Source: Plazaster borealis
Lineage: Eukaryota; Echinodermata; Asteroidea; Forcipulatida; Labidiasteridae
Reading direction: 5' to 3'
Assembly: GCA_021014325.1 (NCBI GenBank)
Contig: CM037458.1
Coordinates: 23,357,063-23,421,062, forward strand
DNA: 64,000 nucleotides
A model generated the notes under the pieces. The model had not been told where the DNA came from. It saw only the letters and a program-made list of their open reading frames with translations, and made no database searches. Both the position numbers and the translations under genes were made by a program. Each line of letters begins with the position of its first letter. Position 1 is the first letter of the stretch. Shown here one piece after another: positions 1-13,800 of this stretch.

Positions 1-2971
1 TTATAGCAACAAAGTGTTAGCAGTAGAGGGCGCTTCCAAAATTTAAAAGGAATTATGCAGTTTCCGCTGACATTATTGAACTGAAGTTTTTTTCTGAAGA
101 TTACCTTATTGAATGGCCTAAGGAAACCATTGTAAAAATTGGTCTTTCACTTCTTCACAGTACAGCCACCGTGTTGAACGCAAGGTACATGTATGCCTGT
201 AAAGTGTTTGTGTATGAGCCCAGAAAGGCACAAAACAACATTGGACGGTCTTTTTGGCAAAGCATGTTCACTCTTTTTCTCAGGTTTTCAGTGACAAACA
301 ACCGGTAAAAATGTCATCAAATTAAGGTCACTTATGTGCTTATAATAATGATGGTCATGTCAACTTGGCAAATCAGATAAACAAAACTAAGGCCATTTCT
401 GAATAAGGAGCTGCGGCTGCCACTGCGGCTGCGGATGCCACTGCGGCTGCGGCTGGATCACCACATTTAAATGTGTTTGAGAATAGACTGCCCTTAGCAA
501 AAAACCTCAGCCACAGTCGCCAATTCGACGACTTGACGTGTTGGTAGACAACTTTCGAGTACATCATAGTATATCCAAGAGGAAGATTTCTCAACACAAT
601 ACTGGTACTGGAACCAAGTTTTATGAAAAGTAAGGTTTCAGACTACAAATTGTTCCAAAGGTTTTTCAATCTTTACAATGATGCATTATGCTTTGAATGC
701 AGCTAGTTCTAGAGTATTAGAGATACATTATCTGGCGCTCTGCTTTGGACAGGAAAAGTGCAATAAGAAATCACCTTTAAGATGAGTCAAGGAAGACTTT
801 GTTTGCATCAAAATCCATCAAAACATCATTAATAAAACATTTTGATAAAAGGAAAAACACTTTATTTGCCTGTACTCTCCGTGCACTTACCAAAGTGATT
901 TAACCTCAAAGAAACCTCATAAAAAGAAGTTACTATAGTTACTATATATTTTGTTGTCTGTTTAAGTGAAGTAAGAGTAAAAAGGAGTTGTTTCTTGGGT
1001 GTCGTGTGTGCCCCCCCATAAAATTGTATTAGTTAAGTCTATGAATTCATTCACTTGTCAGATTCTTTGAGGCTCTTAATTTCCTCCCCCTCCTTCCAAG
1101 CCGGTGTTTGTCGCTCTCCAAAAAGCCTATTTTGTCAACACTCCCGAATTGATTTTTTCGCTGTCTCTAATGGAATAGAGTTTTTGTCGGTCACGACCAA
1201 GAGTTGCTGAGTGATTTCTCTGCAAAGAGAGCCTCTAATGCTGTTGTCTTTAATCCTTTAGGCATAATTCATGCTCACATCGTCCCCGCGATCTTCTTAA
1301 AGGTGTCGACGCAAGATTGGTATTCGGGAAAATTCATGCTCATTGCAAACGATCAAACAAAACTTGCATACAAACTTATCAAACAAACTTGTATATTGAC
1401 TCTTTTATAGCACTATAATTGTTTGCAGAATTTAAAATTTGATATGTTCACGGGGGTGGGGGGGTTTTTGTTTGTAAAAAAGGGAGATGCTGAGTCGAGT
1501 TTACTCGTCTAAAAGTTTCTTTTTAGTTATCCACTGGCTTTATGTAATTATTTCATTTTAGTTTTTCAAGGAGGCACATTCTGTCTTATCTACAGTGATC
1601 AGTAAAATGAAATTACCGAAATCAAATATGAAATCTAACAAGTTGTGAAAACATCTTTCAATAAAACAGAGTGTCTCATCTATTCCTTCTTTATTATTAC
1701 TCTCTTTTTGTTTGTGGCATGGAGGTTTCATGTATTTATATAACAAATAGTTCAACTTGTGTTTACCCAGAGGTGTAGTTGCCCTATTTCTCATGGTTAT
1801 TTGATTAAATTCCAAATGAAATTTGATTCAAGTCAACTCTGTAAAGTCTCTTGCGTATTCAAATATTGGGATTCATTAAAGTGCACAATTTGTTTCCTTC
1901 ACGTATTAAAGCAACGTAGCTTTGAATCCATGGCTCCTCAAAGTACACGCAATGAGGAGTCGCACGGTTCAGAGTTGTGTATTGAGAGAGTTGCATCACG
2001 GAGGGACCGGTTTTCTTTAGTCACGTGGTTGCTGGAGCCGCACCAAAACATTTATTAAAAAAATAGAAGTCAATCTATACTTTTGTCCTCCATTTGAATC
2101 AAGTACACATGAGTGTCACACAATCTATAGCTGGAAATGCCACCCAATGGAACCCTATCAATACATGCAGCTCTGAACGTGGGATAATGCACTTTTTCAC
2201 AATCTGTCCAATGCAACAAGAAGAAAAAAGAAAAGAAAGAAAGATGTCCCGCACTGTTTCCCAGGTAAATCTTTATTGACCACATGACTGGAATTCCCAA
2301 ACAGCTGACATTCCTGTAGTGTCATCTGTAGATGTTATCTTACTATTAAGGCACAGTAGAAGATTATATCAAGCTTATACCTTGATTACGTTATCACATA
2401 CTGTTGTCACAAACCATCTAGAATGGTTAAGAACAGAACTGTTAAGCCACTAGAAGGGTTAAGAACAGAACTGTTAAGCCATAACCTAGCCGTAAGTCAT
2501 GGACATGTGCGTCTGAAATCTTGCTCATCATGTGATTACATAATTTTTTTCCCCCAATTTCATTTTTTTTTTTGGTGTTCCAAATTTGGGGAGTAGAACA
2601 CTACGGTCATTAATCAAGCAGTTATGTACGCAAGCAGCATGCGCCCTGAACCATTTAGTGTATGCATGAAGTGAAAGGGTTTCAAAATCATTGGCTTGCG
2701 CTTTGGCTCCTGGCTTAGGCTACATCCACCATTTTGAATCCCCTTAGGTTGCTGAAAAGACGCAACTTGGCTGATGGAAGTGTAAGCCAGAGATAGAACC
2801 CTAAAAAACAAAAACCCAATAGTTAAACTATAGCTTTAAAAAGAGCTCCATTGTTAAATGATGTGCTTCATGATGGGCCAATAAAAGCAGGGCCGAAGGC
2901 AAGATGAGGTTTCTGTTTGCCATCTTGTTTTTTGTCCTGTATTGATGTAACCAAAGAGTAAGCTCCGACAA

Positions 2972-3143
2972 GGGCCAAATTTCATGAAATCCGCTTATGC
3001 ACAAAACCAATTTTGCTTATTAGATTAAGTTTACCAGCCAAAAAGTCATATCACACCATCTTTGACTGGTGTCCTGCTTATTTTTGCTTAGCTAAAAGAT
3101 GTTAAGTAAATTTTTTCCTGCTGAAGCATTCTTTGATGGGCCC
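2972..3143. mobile_element. GGGCCCAATTTCATA palindromic element, diverged copy
   Basis: Starts gggccaaatttcatg and ends gatgggccc; shares internal ttaccagccaaaa and gactggtgtcctgctta motifs with the other copies. Confidence 0.6.
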
Positions 3144-3264
3144 TGAAGCTGTGAATGAAAAGATAGTCTTCAGGTGCAGCTGTTGTTGTTGCTAAGGATG
3201 ATGCATACTTCAACGCACGTAACCTTGACGATGAAGCCACAGCCACAGCCGCTAATGCTGACTT

Positions 3265-3425
3265 GGGCCCAATTTCATAAAGCTGTTAAGCACATAACAA
3301 ATATTGCTTAGCAGAAACAGGTTACCAGCCAAAATACCGTGTTATTGGTTCCCTGCTATTTTTTGCTCAGCAGAAAAATTTGCTGAGCATAATTTTTCTG
3401 CTAAACAGCTTTATAAAATTGGGCC
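3265..3425. mobile_element. GGGCCCAATTTCATA palindromic element (MITE-like)
   Basis: A 160-bp copy with clear terminal inverted repeats: gggcccaatttcataaagct on the left and agctttataaaattgggcc on the right. The internal gcttagcagaaa and tttctgctaaa segments pair as well. Confidence 0.8.
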
Positions 3426-3594
3426 GAGGCCTTAAGTTCAATTGCTTTTCAGAATCAGCTTTCGTGGCTGATATCGCATTACAAAGATGCTGACAGTGTT
3501 AACATTTTCTTGCATTGAGATTTAGATTGTGAGGCTGTCCATCTGTTATTATTATAACTATCTTTTTAGTTCACTACTCTTTATGGATTTACTG

Positions 3595-3765
3595 CTCTTA
3601 CTTTGTAGGAGCAGATCTTGATTTCACAAAAAGTGAAGATTGATCTTAAGATGTGTATTAATGTTAATTGCCAAGCAAAACGTGAATTTTAAATGCAAAT
3701 CACTATGGCAAGATTAACATCTCATCCTAAGATATGAAAAGATTGAGAAACGGAACCCAGGTCAC
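3595..3765. mobile_element. Diverged short element, same family as 61505-61655
   Basis: Shared features are the tttcacaaaaagtgaagatt start, gcaaatcactatggcaagat core and catcctaagatatgaaaaga end region; its termini are eroded. Confidence 0.45.
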
Positions 3766-4942
3766 GTTTAAACTTTTTACATCACAAAGTCTGAAATTAG
3801 ATCAAAGGAATCACTTCACTTTATATTAAATCAAATGATGAATAATTGTAGTAGACAATTTGGGACATCTCAGTTTGTACACCGATGATTAGAAGGACAG
3901 TAGTTCATCACTTGACCGCAATGAATACCAATGTTGACTATGGTTGGAGCTCGGGGAATCCATTTCATATATATAGACCTCAGCAGCATGTGATATCCCT
4001 GTTGAAGATACTGTTGAAGTTGATATTAATGGCTCAGAATAGCCACGCATGAAAGGCCAACACAGCTATCACGGCCTCCGGTCGATACTGTATTTAAACT
4101 CCAGAGCTCTTGGACCCTCGTCGTTTTACTGTCCCAGAAGGGTTGGAAAACAAACCTGGCAACAATTTGTTATTGGTTTGACCCACATACAGCCGTGCCT
4201 ATTTATTGCCAATCACTTCACATGAAAAAATAGTTTGATGGAATTACTCCTGCCTCTAGGGTACAGGTCAGAACATATCCTCAGGTCACGATTCTGACAT
4301 TTACAAGGATGACAACAAAACCGTTTTACGTGTTTAAACCGTTTTACGTGTTTATAGCTGCTTGTTTGAGCGTGTTAGACACTGTGGTGGTGCTGAGAAC
4401 AGTGCTATGAATATGATGCAGGATAATAACGCTCCAACGTTTAACGTGACAATAATGCAGAAGTTTCAATTTATTTTTTTTTCCCAAAGAATAATAGATT
4501 AGCACAGCCTGTTATTCAGAGTGTAGACAAACTGAAGAACTTGATCTTCCCATCAGCTGTCTTTGTCAGCAATTGATGTTTTAGTTCTCTTTGAACAGAT
4601 GGAGAATAAAACCCAGCAGTGACTTATATTAAATACTTGTGCTGTAAATTACTTCTAATAAATAAAAATAACTGCAGTCAAGACACACAAGACAGAAAGC
4701 CGACTTCAGTACATTTATTTTGGTCACAACTTGAACTTCCAAAAAGGTCACTTTAAGGTCACTAGTGGTGTGTTGTAATCAATACAGATGCATTATAGAT
4801 AGGGTCAATTTAATTAGCCCTGCCAATACATGAGTCTGAAAATTTTGGCCGATTTATCCCGCTCTGGACGCTGTTGGAGTTTAAAATAAGTGCAAATTTG
4901 AATCTGATATTTTGAATCTGTTATTTATCTGATATAATTAAA

Positions 4943-5236
4943 ATGCTCAATTTTCACACTGAAATGCTCAATTCTCATACTGAAATGCCCAGTTTTCATA
5001 TTGAAGTTTCAAATTCTCATATTGTAATTTCCAATTCTCATATTGAAATTTCTAATTCTCATTTTGAAGTTTCCAATTCTTATACTGAAATGCCCAGTTG
5101 TCATTTAAGTTTCAAATTCTTATATATAGAAATGCCCAGTTCTCATATTGAAATTTCAAATTCTCATACTGAAATTACAAATTCTCAAATTGAAATTTCA
5201 AATTTGAACCTTGAAATTTCAAATTCTCTTATTGAA
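4943..5236 (+). repeat. 21-bp minisatellite, 14 units
   Basis: Units of the form atttcaaattctcatattgaa. Twelve are 21 bp; two adjacent ones are 19 and 23 bp and cancel out. The resulting frame (ISNSHIE-like heptads, 102 aa to 5251) has no signal, domain or splice context, so I treat it as a repeat. Confidence 0.9.
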
Positions 5237-5943
5237 ATGCCCATACCCTGAAAGAGAACAAATTTCCTGCTTTCTGTAAAATAAATTCCTGAAAGTGAAG
5301 TGCAGTTTTTCTATAATTTTTTTAAAAACTTAGCCCATTGAAAAAGCATTGTGATCAATGTTTTGGAGATTCATGCGTTTTTGTATTTCCTAAGCCAAAC
5401 ATAACCCCCGAAAAAAAGAAATTGAATTAATTTGCAAAGACCAATAAACATTGATATGTTTCTTGAAAACTTTAGTTTGATGTACTTTAAAAAATGTAAC
5501 CAACAAGTTGGCCCAAAGTGTATTGTATAAATCAACAGGAAGTATTTGAGTCTGGTTTAGTACAGTCATTGCTGTACTGAGTTTATTTTTGAAGAGTTCC
5601 GTTTTCAAGGGAGTAAAACACTTTTGTTTGGAGTCTCACTTCATTGTCAAGAAACTTCACTTTTCAGTTCCATTGTTGGGAAACATTAATTACAGACTCA
5701 CTGTTTGACAGTGACTGGTCATGGTTGAGACGTGGTTGTACAGAAATATAGAAAGCACACTAATATTATTAACAGTAGAATTACTAAAACCCTAAAATCA
5801 ACCTGCACATTCTCAACTGAAATTTTCCATTTTGTTTCTCTCTTCTTTTTCTTATTGCCCATAGAAAATTGAAAAGCGGTTTGCAAAAACTTGTTGAAAG
5901 TGTTGTATATCCGTATATAACTCCAATAATGAACTCACTTAAA

Positions 5944-6163
5944 GGGGCTGTTGTCCCATCATAGGCTTGTGGCTGTACATAGATTCATGAACTCTCTCCA
6001 AGTTACTGCACGAAAGCACACCCGCATGCACGCACGCGCTGTCCATCACGTCAAGGTATAATATTGACCGCGCCCTCTGTGGTGTGACAGCCAGCGTGCG
6101 TGCGTCCAGTAACTGGGTTAGAGTTCATACACAGCCACTGCTATAATCACAAGGACAGTCCCA
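5944..6163. mobile_element. Palindromic short element
   Basis: ggggctgttgtccc/gggactgtccttg-type ends, with long inner arms 5970-6008 and 6107-6138 (tggctgtacatagattcatg against catacacagcca), rich in GCACGC/GCGTGC at the centre. Confidence 0.65.
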
Positions 6164-7827
6164 TTTAGAGACATGACAGTTCAGTGCTGTATATAATGTA
6201 GTCCTATTGTCTAGAGATTTTATCAATTAGCTTAATAAACAAAAAGACTAATGGATGAGCTGAGTATTGAGTACTGACAATTATTGGTGTGACATTACAC
6301 AGTGTAATTTCATTGTTGAGCTATTTAACAGTTCGCTGTTAGGTCTAACATTGGGCGATTCACAACCTCCCAGAGGTCTGTAACCCCACTCATATCACAC
6401 TTAATACATCATCACAGTGTAACATTACTTTTGATTGGCAAAAACCACAAAAATCCATTCATCCAATAAAATGACAAATCAGTTCACAGTTAGGTTTGTT
6501 CCCATTGTAATGAGTTCTGACAGGTTACTGTAAGACGTAACAGTTTGAATTATGTTGTGGCTGAGTGAATGTGGACGCTACCCTCCTTTCCCCTGTCTTT
6601 ATCAAACAGTAATTAATCTAGACTAAGAGTGACAATTTTGCTCAGGCCTAAACAAAATAATGGCCTGAACTAATTTTCCAATACAAAAACTCATATAAAA
6701 GCTAGCTGCACTATCAATCTGCTCCCTTTTTATTTTTATTTTTTTAGAAGAAAAAAAAAAGATTGTTTATAAAAGGAAAGGGAATCCTTTCCTCAGGTCT
6801 TAGAAGAAGCAAGCATAAATATGCTCACTTCATTTTGAAGGGAGGGATTATTATTTGGTTTCAATATTGTAAGCTCAGTGCCTAATTCAAGTCCCAAGTT
6901 GGCAGAAAAAGGAAATAAGTGCCAACTCTTGATGATACAAATAATTCTCTATAAAACATGGTTAAAACAATACCATTAATCTATACATTTTTTTATTTTA
7001 AAGTACAGTACACATAAAATAGGATTATTTTTTTACAGGACTCGATTTATTCTGAGCAAATTAAAATGAACAGAAAAGGATACAATCTAATAAACAAATT
7101 GTACGAATAAATACTACTACATATACTTGTTGCAAAACAGCCAGTGCCAATCACTCCAATATATCACACCTAGCCTTATACATCATGAGAATTCCTTTTA
7201 ATCCCTTGCAAGTCATCGGGCCACCTCCCCCCCCCCCCGACCACATCAACAAACTTGTACTAATATCCTGAGAAATATGAATAATTGATTGGCCGATCTG
7301 GCCCCAAGAGTGCAGATTGTCACGGCTCATTGTTTCCAGCCAGCACCTCTGGGTACGCTCAGCATCACAGAGACCAACGTCCCAATTCTGATTACCATCT
7401 CCCATCTACCTCAGTAGCCCCTGTGATCTATGTGATATTACCCCCCACTGTCATGTATACGACCAGCCTGCCACTGGCTCCATAGATAGCAAAGAAGAAT
7501 AAGAAAGAGAAAAGAAAAAGAAAAAAACCCCAGAAACAACAAAAAGTTAATGGAGGAAAAGAAAACAGCATGGTGAGAGAGATGGTTGGGCCCCACGGTG
7601 AGTGTGAAAAATACGTGATGACGTTTCACCACGCGGCTGATGATGATCTAGAACCTCCCTCGAGCACAGAGGTGCCCCTAACAAGCCATGCATATCCGCT
7701 CTTACATAAAACACTGTGGCCAGTATTTGGCCAAACTAGATGAAATATGTTTAGGGAACAGTTAAGCGGTTGCTCATCTACCCTGGCCCGGGTGCAGGAG
7801 TATTTTGGGCTGGCCAAAGGAACAAAC

Positions 7828-7858
7828 ATGGGCACAGTGTTTTCGACCATCACCTCAG
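7828..7858 (+). CDS. KCNIP: KCNIP coding exon 1 (N-myristoylation exon)
   Basis: ATG in a good context (aaacATGG) starts [10 protein letters not shown] and ends after one base of a split codon at a strong donor (CTCAG|GTAGGT). That single base plus the first two of exon 2 give Asp, so the phase fits exactly. Gly2 and Ser6 fit the N-myristoyltransferase consensus and recall the short first exon of vertebrate KCNIP1 (MGAVMGT). The reading frame is open upstream to a stop at 7741-7743, with another in-frame ATG at 7747 that would add 27 residues. I chose 7828 because it exposes the myristoylation glycine. The match is short, so a different or additional first exon elsewhere cannot be excluded. 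Confidence 0.75.
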
Positions 7859-10800
7859 GTAGGTTTGTTATTGCCCTTATACTGTATTTCTGTGTAATTT
7901 TCAGTCAGTCTTTCGACTTGCAACCCTCATGCAGTGCCCCATGATGTTCAGTCTATGCGTGCAGTGTGTTGGGCCACACGTTTACATCCACCCCGATACT
8001 ATAATGCGGTTGTAAATATTGCATGCTGTCTCATACTACTCGGTGCTGTGTGAGCCCATCAGCTTTTCTTCCCCTGACTCGATGAATGTCGAGATGTAGA
8101 ATGTGTCAGGATGAATGCTGAAGCTGTAGTCTGTTACAGTTCAAGGCTCTGTGACTTGCACACTGAGTAAATAAGCTGTTGTGATATTATCTTGTTTATC
8201 ATAAGGCCAGTGTTGAGACGGTAGAGGAGAAAATACAAAATCAATAATGGTGATTAAATCTGTGGGTGAGCCCAAGGAAATTATTGTGAAAAATGCCACT
8301 TTGGTATTAGAGTGAGCAATCAAGGTATGGCTTCTTCATTTGGATTTATATTGTCTTCTTTTTTTTCCTCCCCTAAATGTCATCAATTTCCGTTACACTG
8401 CGCTGATTTTTTGATGTCGTGGTGGGATAACTGAAAATGTAATTTCGAAGAACAGCATGGGACATTATCTTAATGAATTTGTAAATCTGACTTGTCATCT
8501 GTTTATTCATGATACATTTTTGCATTCTGCTACTCTATGTTGTAGACTAACTTGTCACAAAGTTTCCTGCCAACAAAGTTGCGGAAGTCGAAACTCAATA
8601 CCCCAGTGTGATGACTGTCTTGACTAATATATTTCATGCCTTCATTTGTTGTCCCATGAGTGGATTGAAGTCAGTTTCCTTCAAGTGTTTTAATCCTCGG
8701 AGACCAATTATGTATAATATCTTACAGTTAGTGCTGTCACATATAAGACAGAGACGGGAAATAAATTGCCTTTCCAGTGGAATTTATCAAGCAACGAATC
8801 GACTAATGCTGCTTGATGGAGAGCAATAGGCAATCTCACTTCAAATGTAGCTCGGAGCATTTTGTTTGTATTGTCTTCAAGTCTCTGCCTCCACCCCTAT
8901 CTTCTACCACCCACCAGTATATCGACTTCAAGTTAGTGTAGTTCGTTCTAGCCACGAAACACATTATAGAGGATAGAGTCATTTGAATATAAATTGTTGT
9001 GTAGTGCACAGGACCCAATTTCATACAGCTGCTTAAGCACAAAGAAGAGCTATAAGCAGAATAAGGTTACCAGCCAAGATACAATGTCCCTTGTACCAGC
9101 TGTGACTGGTGTCCTGCTTATTTTCACTGAGCAGAAAATTGGCCAGCAATATTTTCTGCTTAACCAGCTCTTTGAAATCAGTCCCGGATTATAACATGGC
9201 CGGTTACTACAAAGTTGTAAATCTGTTTGAGACATTCCATAAACATTGGTGAACTGATTCAAATGTTCACACTTTGTTTACATTTTGGTCGGTGAACTAA
9301 CTTTTATACTTCTCTGTTTGTGGTTTGGAAGCTGTTTTGACTGTGGCTATTTGGTTTATTGGCCTCGTGGACAGACCACCAAAACAGCTGGGCCCATTTT
9401 CATTGAGCTGCTTAGGCAGAAAGTATTGCTTGAAAAAGATTGTGCTAAGCTAAAAATAAACAGGATACCAGTCACCGATGGTACATCTGATATGGGACTT
9501 TGGTTGGTTGGTTACCTTATTCTGGTAAGCAGTATTTTTATGTGCTTAGCTGCTTTTTGTGTTTAGCAGCTCTATGAAATTTGGCACTGACTTATTGTAA
9601 AAGTGGAATACAAGTACTATTATATAGGGCCAACTGTGAATTTGTTTGGATGATATTCATTTTTCTTTAAAGAGATCTTATTTTTTAAAGACATTGCATG
9701 CTAAACTTTAGTTGTAATTACTGAGTCAACAGGGTATTGTAATCCTGCTAAAGCTGTGCTGGTCATAAGTTGCTTCTCTTCAGCCGGGTGTACAAAAATG
9801 ACGATAAGTCTGGGCCAGGATGGAAATCAGTTTGTCTTAACCCTTAGCTCATAAGCCCCTTCAAGTGGCTCCTCAGAGAATTGAGAAAGTTCAGCAAGAA
9901 GTACATGTAGTTCAGTAGTTTATCAGCTGACCAGGGCTGATTATTGGTGTACTACTCGTGATGAAATGAACCATAAATGAAATGAAGTGCCCGTTAACAT
10001 CAGCAGTCCATTATTCATACACTTAAGCAGACATCTCATGGAGCACTTTTTCTCAAGAAAATCACTGTCACTCAATAAATGAATACAGTTGCTACATGTG
10101 CATTTACAGCCATGCTAATATGGTAGTGTTTTTTATTCATCTATGAACATCCAAATAGTATATAAAATGAATGCGGATTTGGACAGGTTGGTGTTGTTTA
10201 ATTAATTGATTCACATTCACTTCATCCATTTGGAAGATTTTTTGGGGGGGATTAGGTTGGTTCAATGGTTTCTTTCCCTGCCTTTCACCTGTGTCGACCC
10301 CGGTTCGAATTCCACCTCAGACCTGGAGCCTTACAAGTGGATTGAGTTTTCAGTCCCTACCTGACTGCAATTGGGGTTTTCCTCCCACATCTAAAACTGA
10401 ACATTTCTTCATCGTCTCCTGCTCATCCTGTTATTGGCGCTGATTGGATGTATAATGAAATAAATAAATATATATATATAAATATTCCTTGCTTGTGGAA
10501 AGACAATGGGTGACTAGAACCTTCATGCCTACATTATTACTTTTCTTTTGATTGCTTTACATAAAAAGCTACATTGAGGTTGGCTTAGTGGTTTCTTTCC
10601 GTGCCACTCTGCGGACCCCTGTTCGAATCCCCCTCAGACCAGAGCCTTGCATGTGGATTGGGTTTTCAGTCCTTAACTAATTGCTTGGGTTTTCCCAGTT
10701 GGGGGTTTTTCCTTCCACATCTTGAACTTAAATTTCTTCATCATCCTCTCTTCACTGTACATGTATCTTCGGGCCTTTTGAGGGTTCCCTGAATTCATTT

Positions 10801-13800
10801 CAAGAAAGATACAATAATAATATTAAAAAAAATAATATCAAATTTGTATGCTAAGCCAAGAGGATTTGCATAGAAAACATTTCTATTTCATGCACATGAC
10901 ATGGTATTTGGGCTGGTAGAGATAATTAGTTTCTGCTAATTAGCAAAGCTTTGCATCCGCATGTGCTTGGCATATTGTATGGTTACTCTTTGTAGCATGC
11001 AAAATGAAATGTAGCCTGCAAAATTAATGAAAGAAAAAAACACCCTAGAATTGTGTGCTTTCAGATGCCTGAGAATTAGATTCAAAATTTGGGTTGAAAA
11101 ATTACCTCTTTTTCTAAAACTACATTACTTCAAAGGGGGTAGTTTCTAACGACATTCCATAATGTCAACAGCTCTCCAGTGCTTTTTACCAATTAAGTTT
11201 TAGTGGTCATTAACTTGTGGAGTAATTACCAAAAGTACACCCTGCCTTTAAAACATTTGATGTCGACTTCAGTTAAAAAAAGCAAAAATGAGAATATTTT
11301 CAGTCTACGTCCTGTCATGCATGTCTCAATACCCTCTTCCTGTGATGATATTGGGATGCCATAGCAGCTGTCACTGATGGAATTGTGAAATTAATTATCA
11401 AACTCTAAAATCACCGAGAGCCATCTTAACGCTGAGGATAGCAACAACAAAAGACAACGGGAAGTCAAGATAAATCATTAAAATCAGTTTTAATTATGAA
11501 TGCGAAAATAAACTGAGAGAAAAAAATACTTGTAGTGTACAATACATTACAAGTTAATTATGGGAGCTAACCCTTCAGAGACTATTCATGTTTGTTTCAT
11601 CGTCTCAATGCGCCCAGTCATCGCTAACATTGTTCATTCTTTTAAAATCAGTTTTCTTAGTAAAAAATCTCTACAAAAATAACATGAAACAGAAATATTG
11701 TTTTGGTTTTTTTAAATGGGATAGTATGTTAACATAGGAAACATAGGAAAATTTCCTATCCGGACGTAACCTTTACTTTGACCTCTTTGTGTGAATGGAA
11801 GTAAGTCAAATCTTGCGGTCGTTTTGCGCTGCTATAGGCATTTTGGAACTAGCTGCTTGTGGCTGCTATGGTCTCTTAAGGGTTAACAACAGAAAGCAAG
11901 CCAACTTAAATAAGCGTATATGGATGGTAGCAAAATGAAAGCAACTTCATTACGGCATGAAAGCGGTCAAATCATGCACCTGAATTAAGTCAATAAACTA
12001 AGCCCTGAAACCGTGTGCATACTTCTTACTTTTACAAAATCAACACCTGATTGAGAACACTAAACGACTCACTACAAAGAACCAATCACTTTCAAACACC
12101 CTTTGAAGTATATTAAATGTTTCAGCTGATGAGCTAATTTCCTCTTTATCTGAATTGAAATAATGCTATAGTAAACGGGAAACACTGTTCAAAGTGTTGC
12201 ATGGTTGGCCATTTCTTCTTTTACGTCAATTGCAAAGTTGTTCATCAGATTACTTAGTTCATTGGAAACAGAACACAAATAGAAAAAAAGAAAGGGTAAA
12301 ACCGGTTTTCACTGCGAATGTTTTAACAACTAAATCCAGTTTTGGTAGGAAGTGCTGTCGGTATTTGGCGAGGAGGGTGGCAAGTTTGGATTGTCCCACA
12401 CCAGTAATTTTGTTCCTCATTGCTTTCTGGGTTCCGTGGGGGAAAAATAAAATAAATAGAGCGCTCATTTTGGGATTAAACCTCTGTATCTTAACCGCTA
12501 AACTAAATACAACAGCATTTTGCATCCAAATTTACATAGGTTTCCCTTAATGATTGTCATCATCAGCCAAGCTTGAATAATCCTGCGTCATCCGTTGTAT
12601 GTTAAAAATTACTCTTTAATCACTCTGGATAACCTCTGGGTCTGACATGTGTATGGTAAATTAATCAACTATGTAGATGGGGTCTCTAGTTATTAACATA
12701 ATTTAAGAGTGTCTTACTAGGTATGCAATTCATTGCACCATCTTCCATTAGTGTCTTGTGTAATTAAAGGATCTTAGATTGTGCCCTTAATGATCTCGTA
12801 AGTTGTAGTTTTGTGTGGTCCCCCCCCCCCCTCCCCTTTGTTATCATGATTGTGGTCATGTGATTGGATAACGGGAATGTACTCCTTGTGTTGATTGGTG
12901 GTTCTGGTGACTCGTTAGTCGAAGGCGCCTTCCTCAAATAAATCTGCAGAGTATTTGCCTTCAAATGGGACATTAAGAATTTTTGCTTACGTAATTATAA
13001 AAACAATAAAGGGTGCGTCTGGTTGCTGTATTATTACCAATAATTCTCACAGCAGCGCTTGGTGACCTTCAGGATTAAGGCTGAGTTAAACCCATGTGAT
13101 ATCTTGTCATGATCTCCTAGGAATGGTTTCGTAGTTGCTTCTTTGTCAGCCACTGCCAGAGTGAATTGAAGTCACTCAAGCACTTCATCCTTTCCAATTT
13201 CTAAAGACTTATGCAATTATCTTATTGGCAATCATACTGTTCTATTGGGGGCAATTTTCTGAAGCTGTTCCAACATCAGTGATCGACTACAACTTGAGCT
13301 TGCTATAGCCATGGAGCTATAGCTCCATGCTATAGGGCAGGAGTTATGGAATGATCAACTATTAACGTGTTGGGATGTTACAAAATAATGTACCAACTCT
13401 AGTCTTAGTCTAAATCAAATCCATTGTTCCCATTTTGAAGATTGTTCTTGTTTATAGTTTTTGATTGTGATGATATACAGAGCGCTTTCACATGGTTATT
13501 GATTCATAGATCATAGAAACATTGGATACATTATGAGTGCATTTTGGCCGAATATAATCATGACGTAAAATCTGGACTATTCCATTTAAGGATGTGAAAC
13601 TGACTGAAATGGGATAGCCAGATTTCACCGAGTGATTATATTCTTGGACAATGCACGAATGTAATGCATTCAATATTTGTTTTATATAACTCACACATAT
13701 ATCCTTGTCATTTGAAATTTGTTTCACATTAAGCACAAAATAGACACGAAAACTCCTCCTGCCAACCCACTGAATTTGTTTTTTAAAAGCCCTTCTTAAA

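Larger units (their letters stand above)
1..7740. other. Upstream intergenic region, no gene recognised
   Basis: No coding region was recognised on either strand. It contains palindromic short elements (2972-3143, 3265-3425, 5944-6163), a degenerate inverted element (3595-3765), a 21-bp minisatellite (4943-5236), a small GCGGCTGC-rich tract near 405-455, and a dispersed repeat near 4681-4880 resembling 40840-41035. The 700 bases before exon 1 presumably hold the promoter and 5' UTR, but I see no clear TATA box or other core element. Confidence 0.7.

Noticed and set aside
373..597. Alanine-rich minus-strand frame
   Set aside because: It is produced by a short GCGGCTGC-type simple repeat and lacks any other coding signal.
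12194..12550. Overlapping open frames of 118 codons (+) and 88 codons (-)
   Set aside because: Low-complexity composition, no splice context or family resemblance; open frames of this length are expected by chance in 64 kb.
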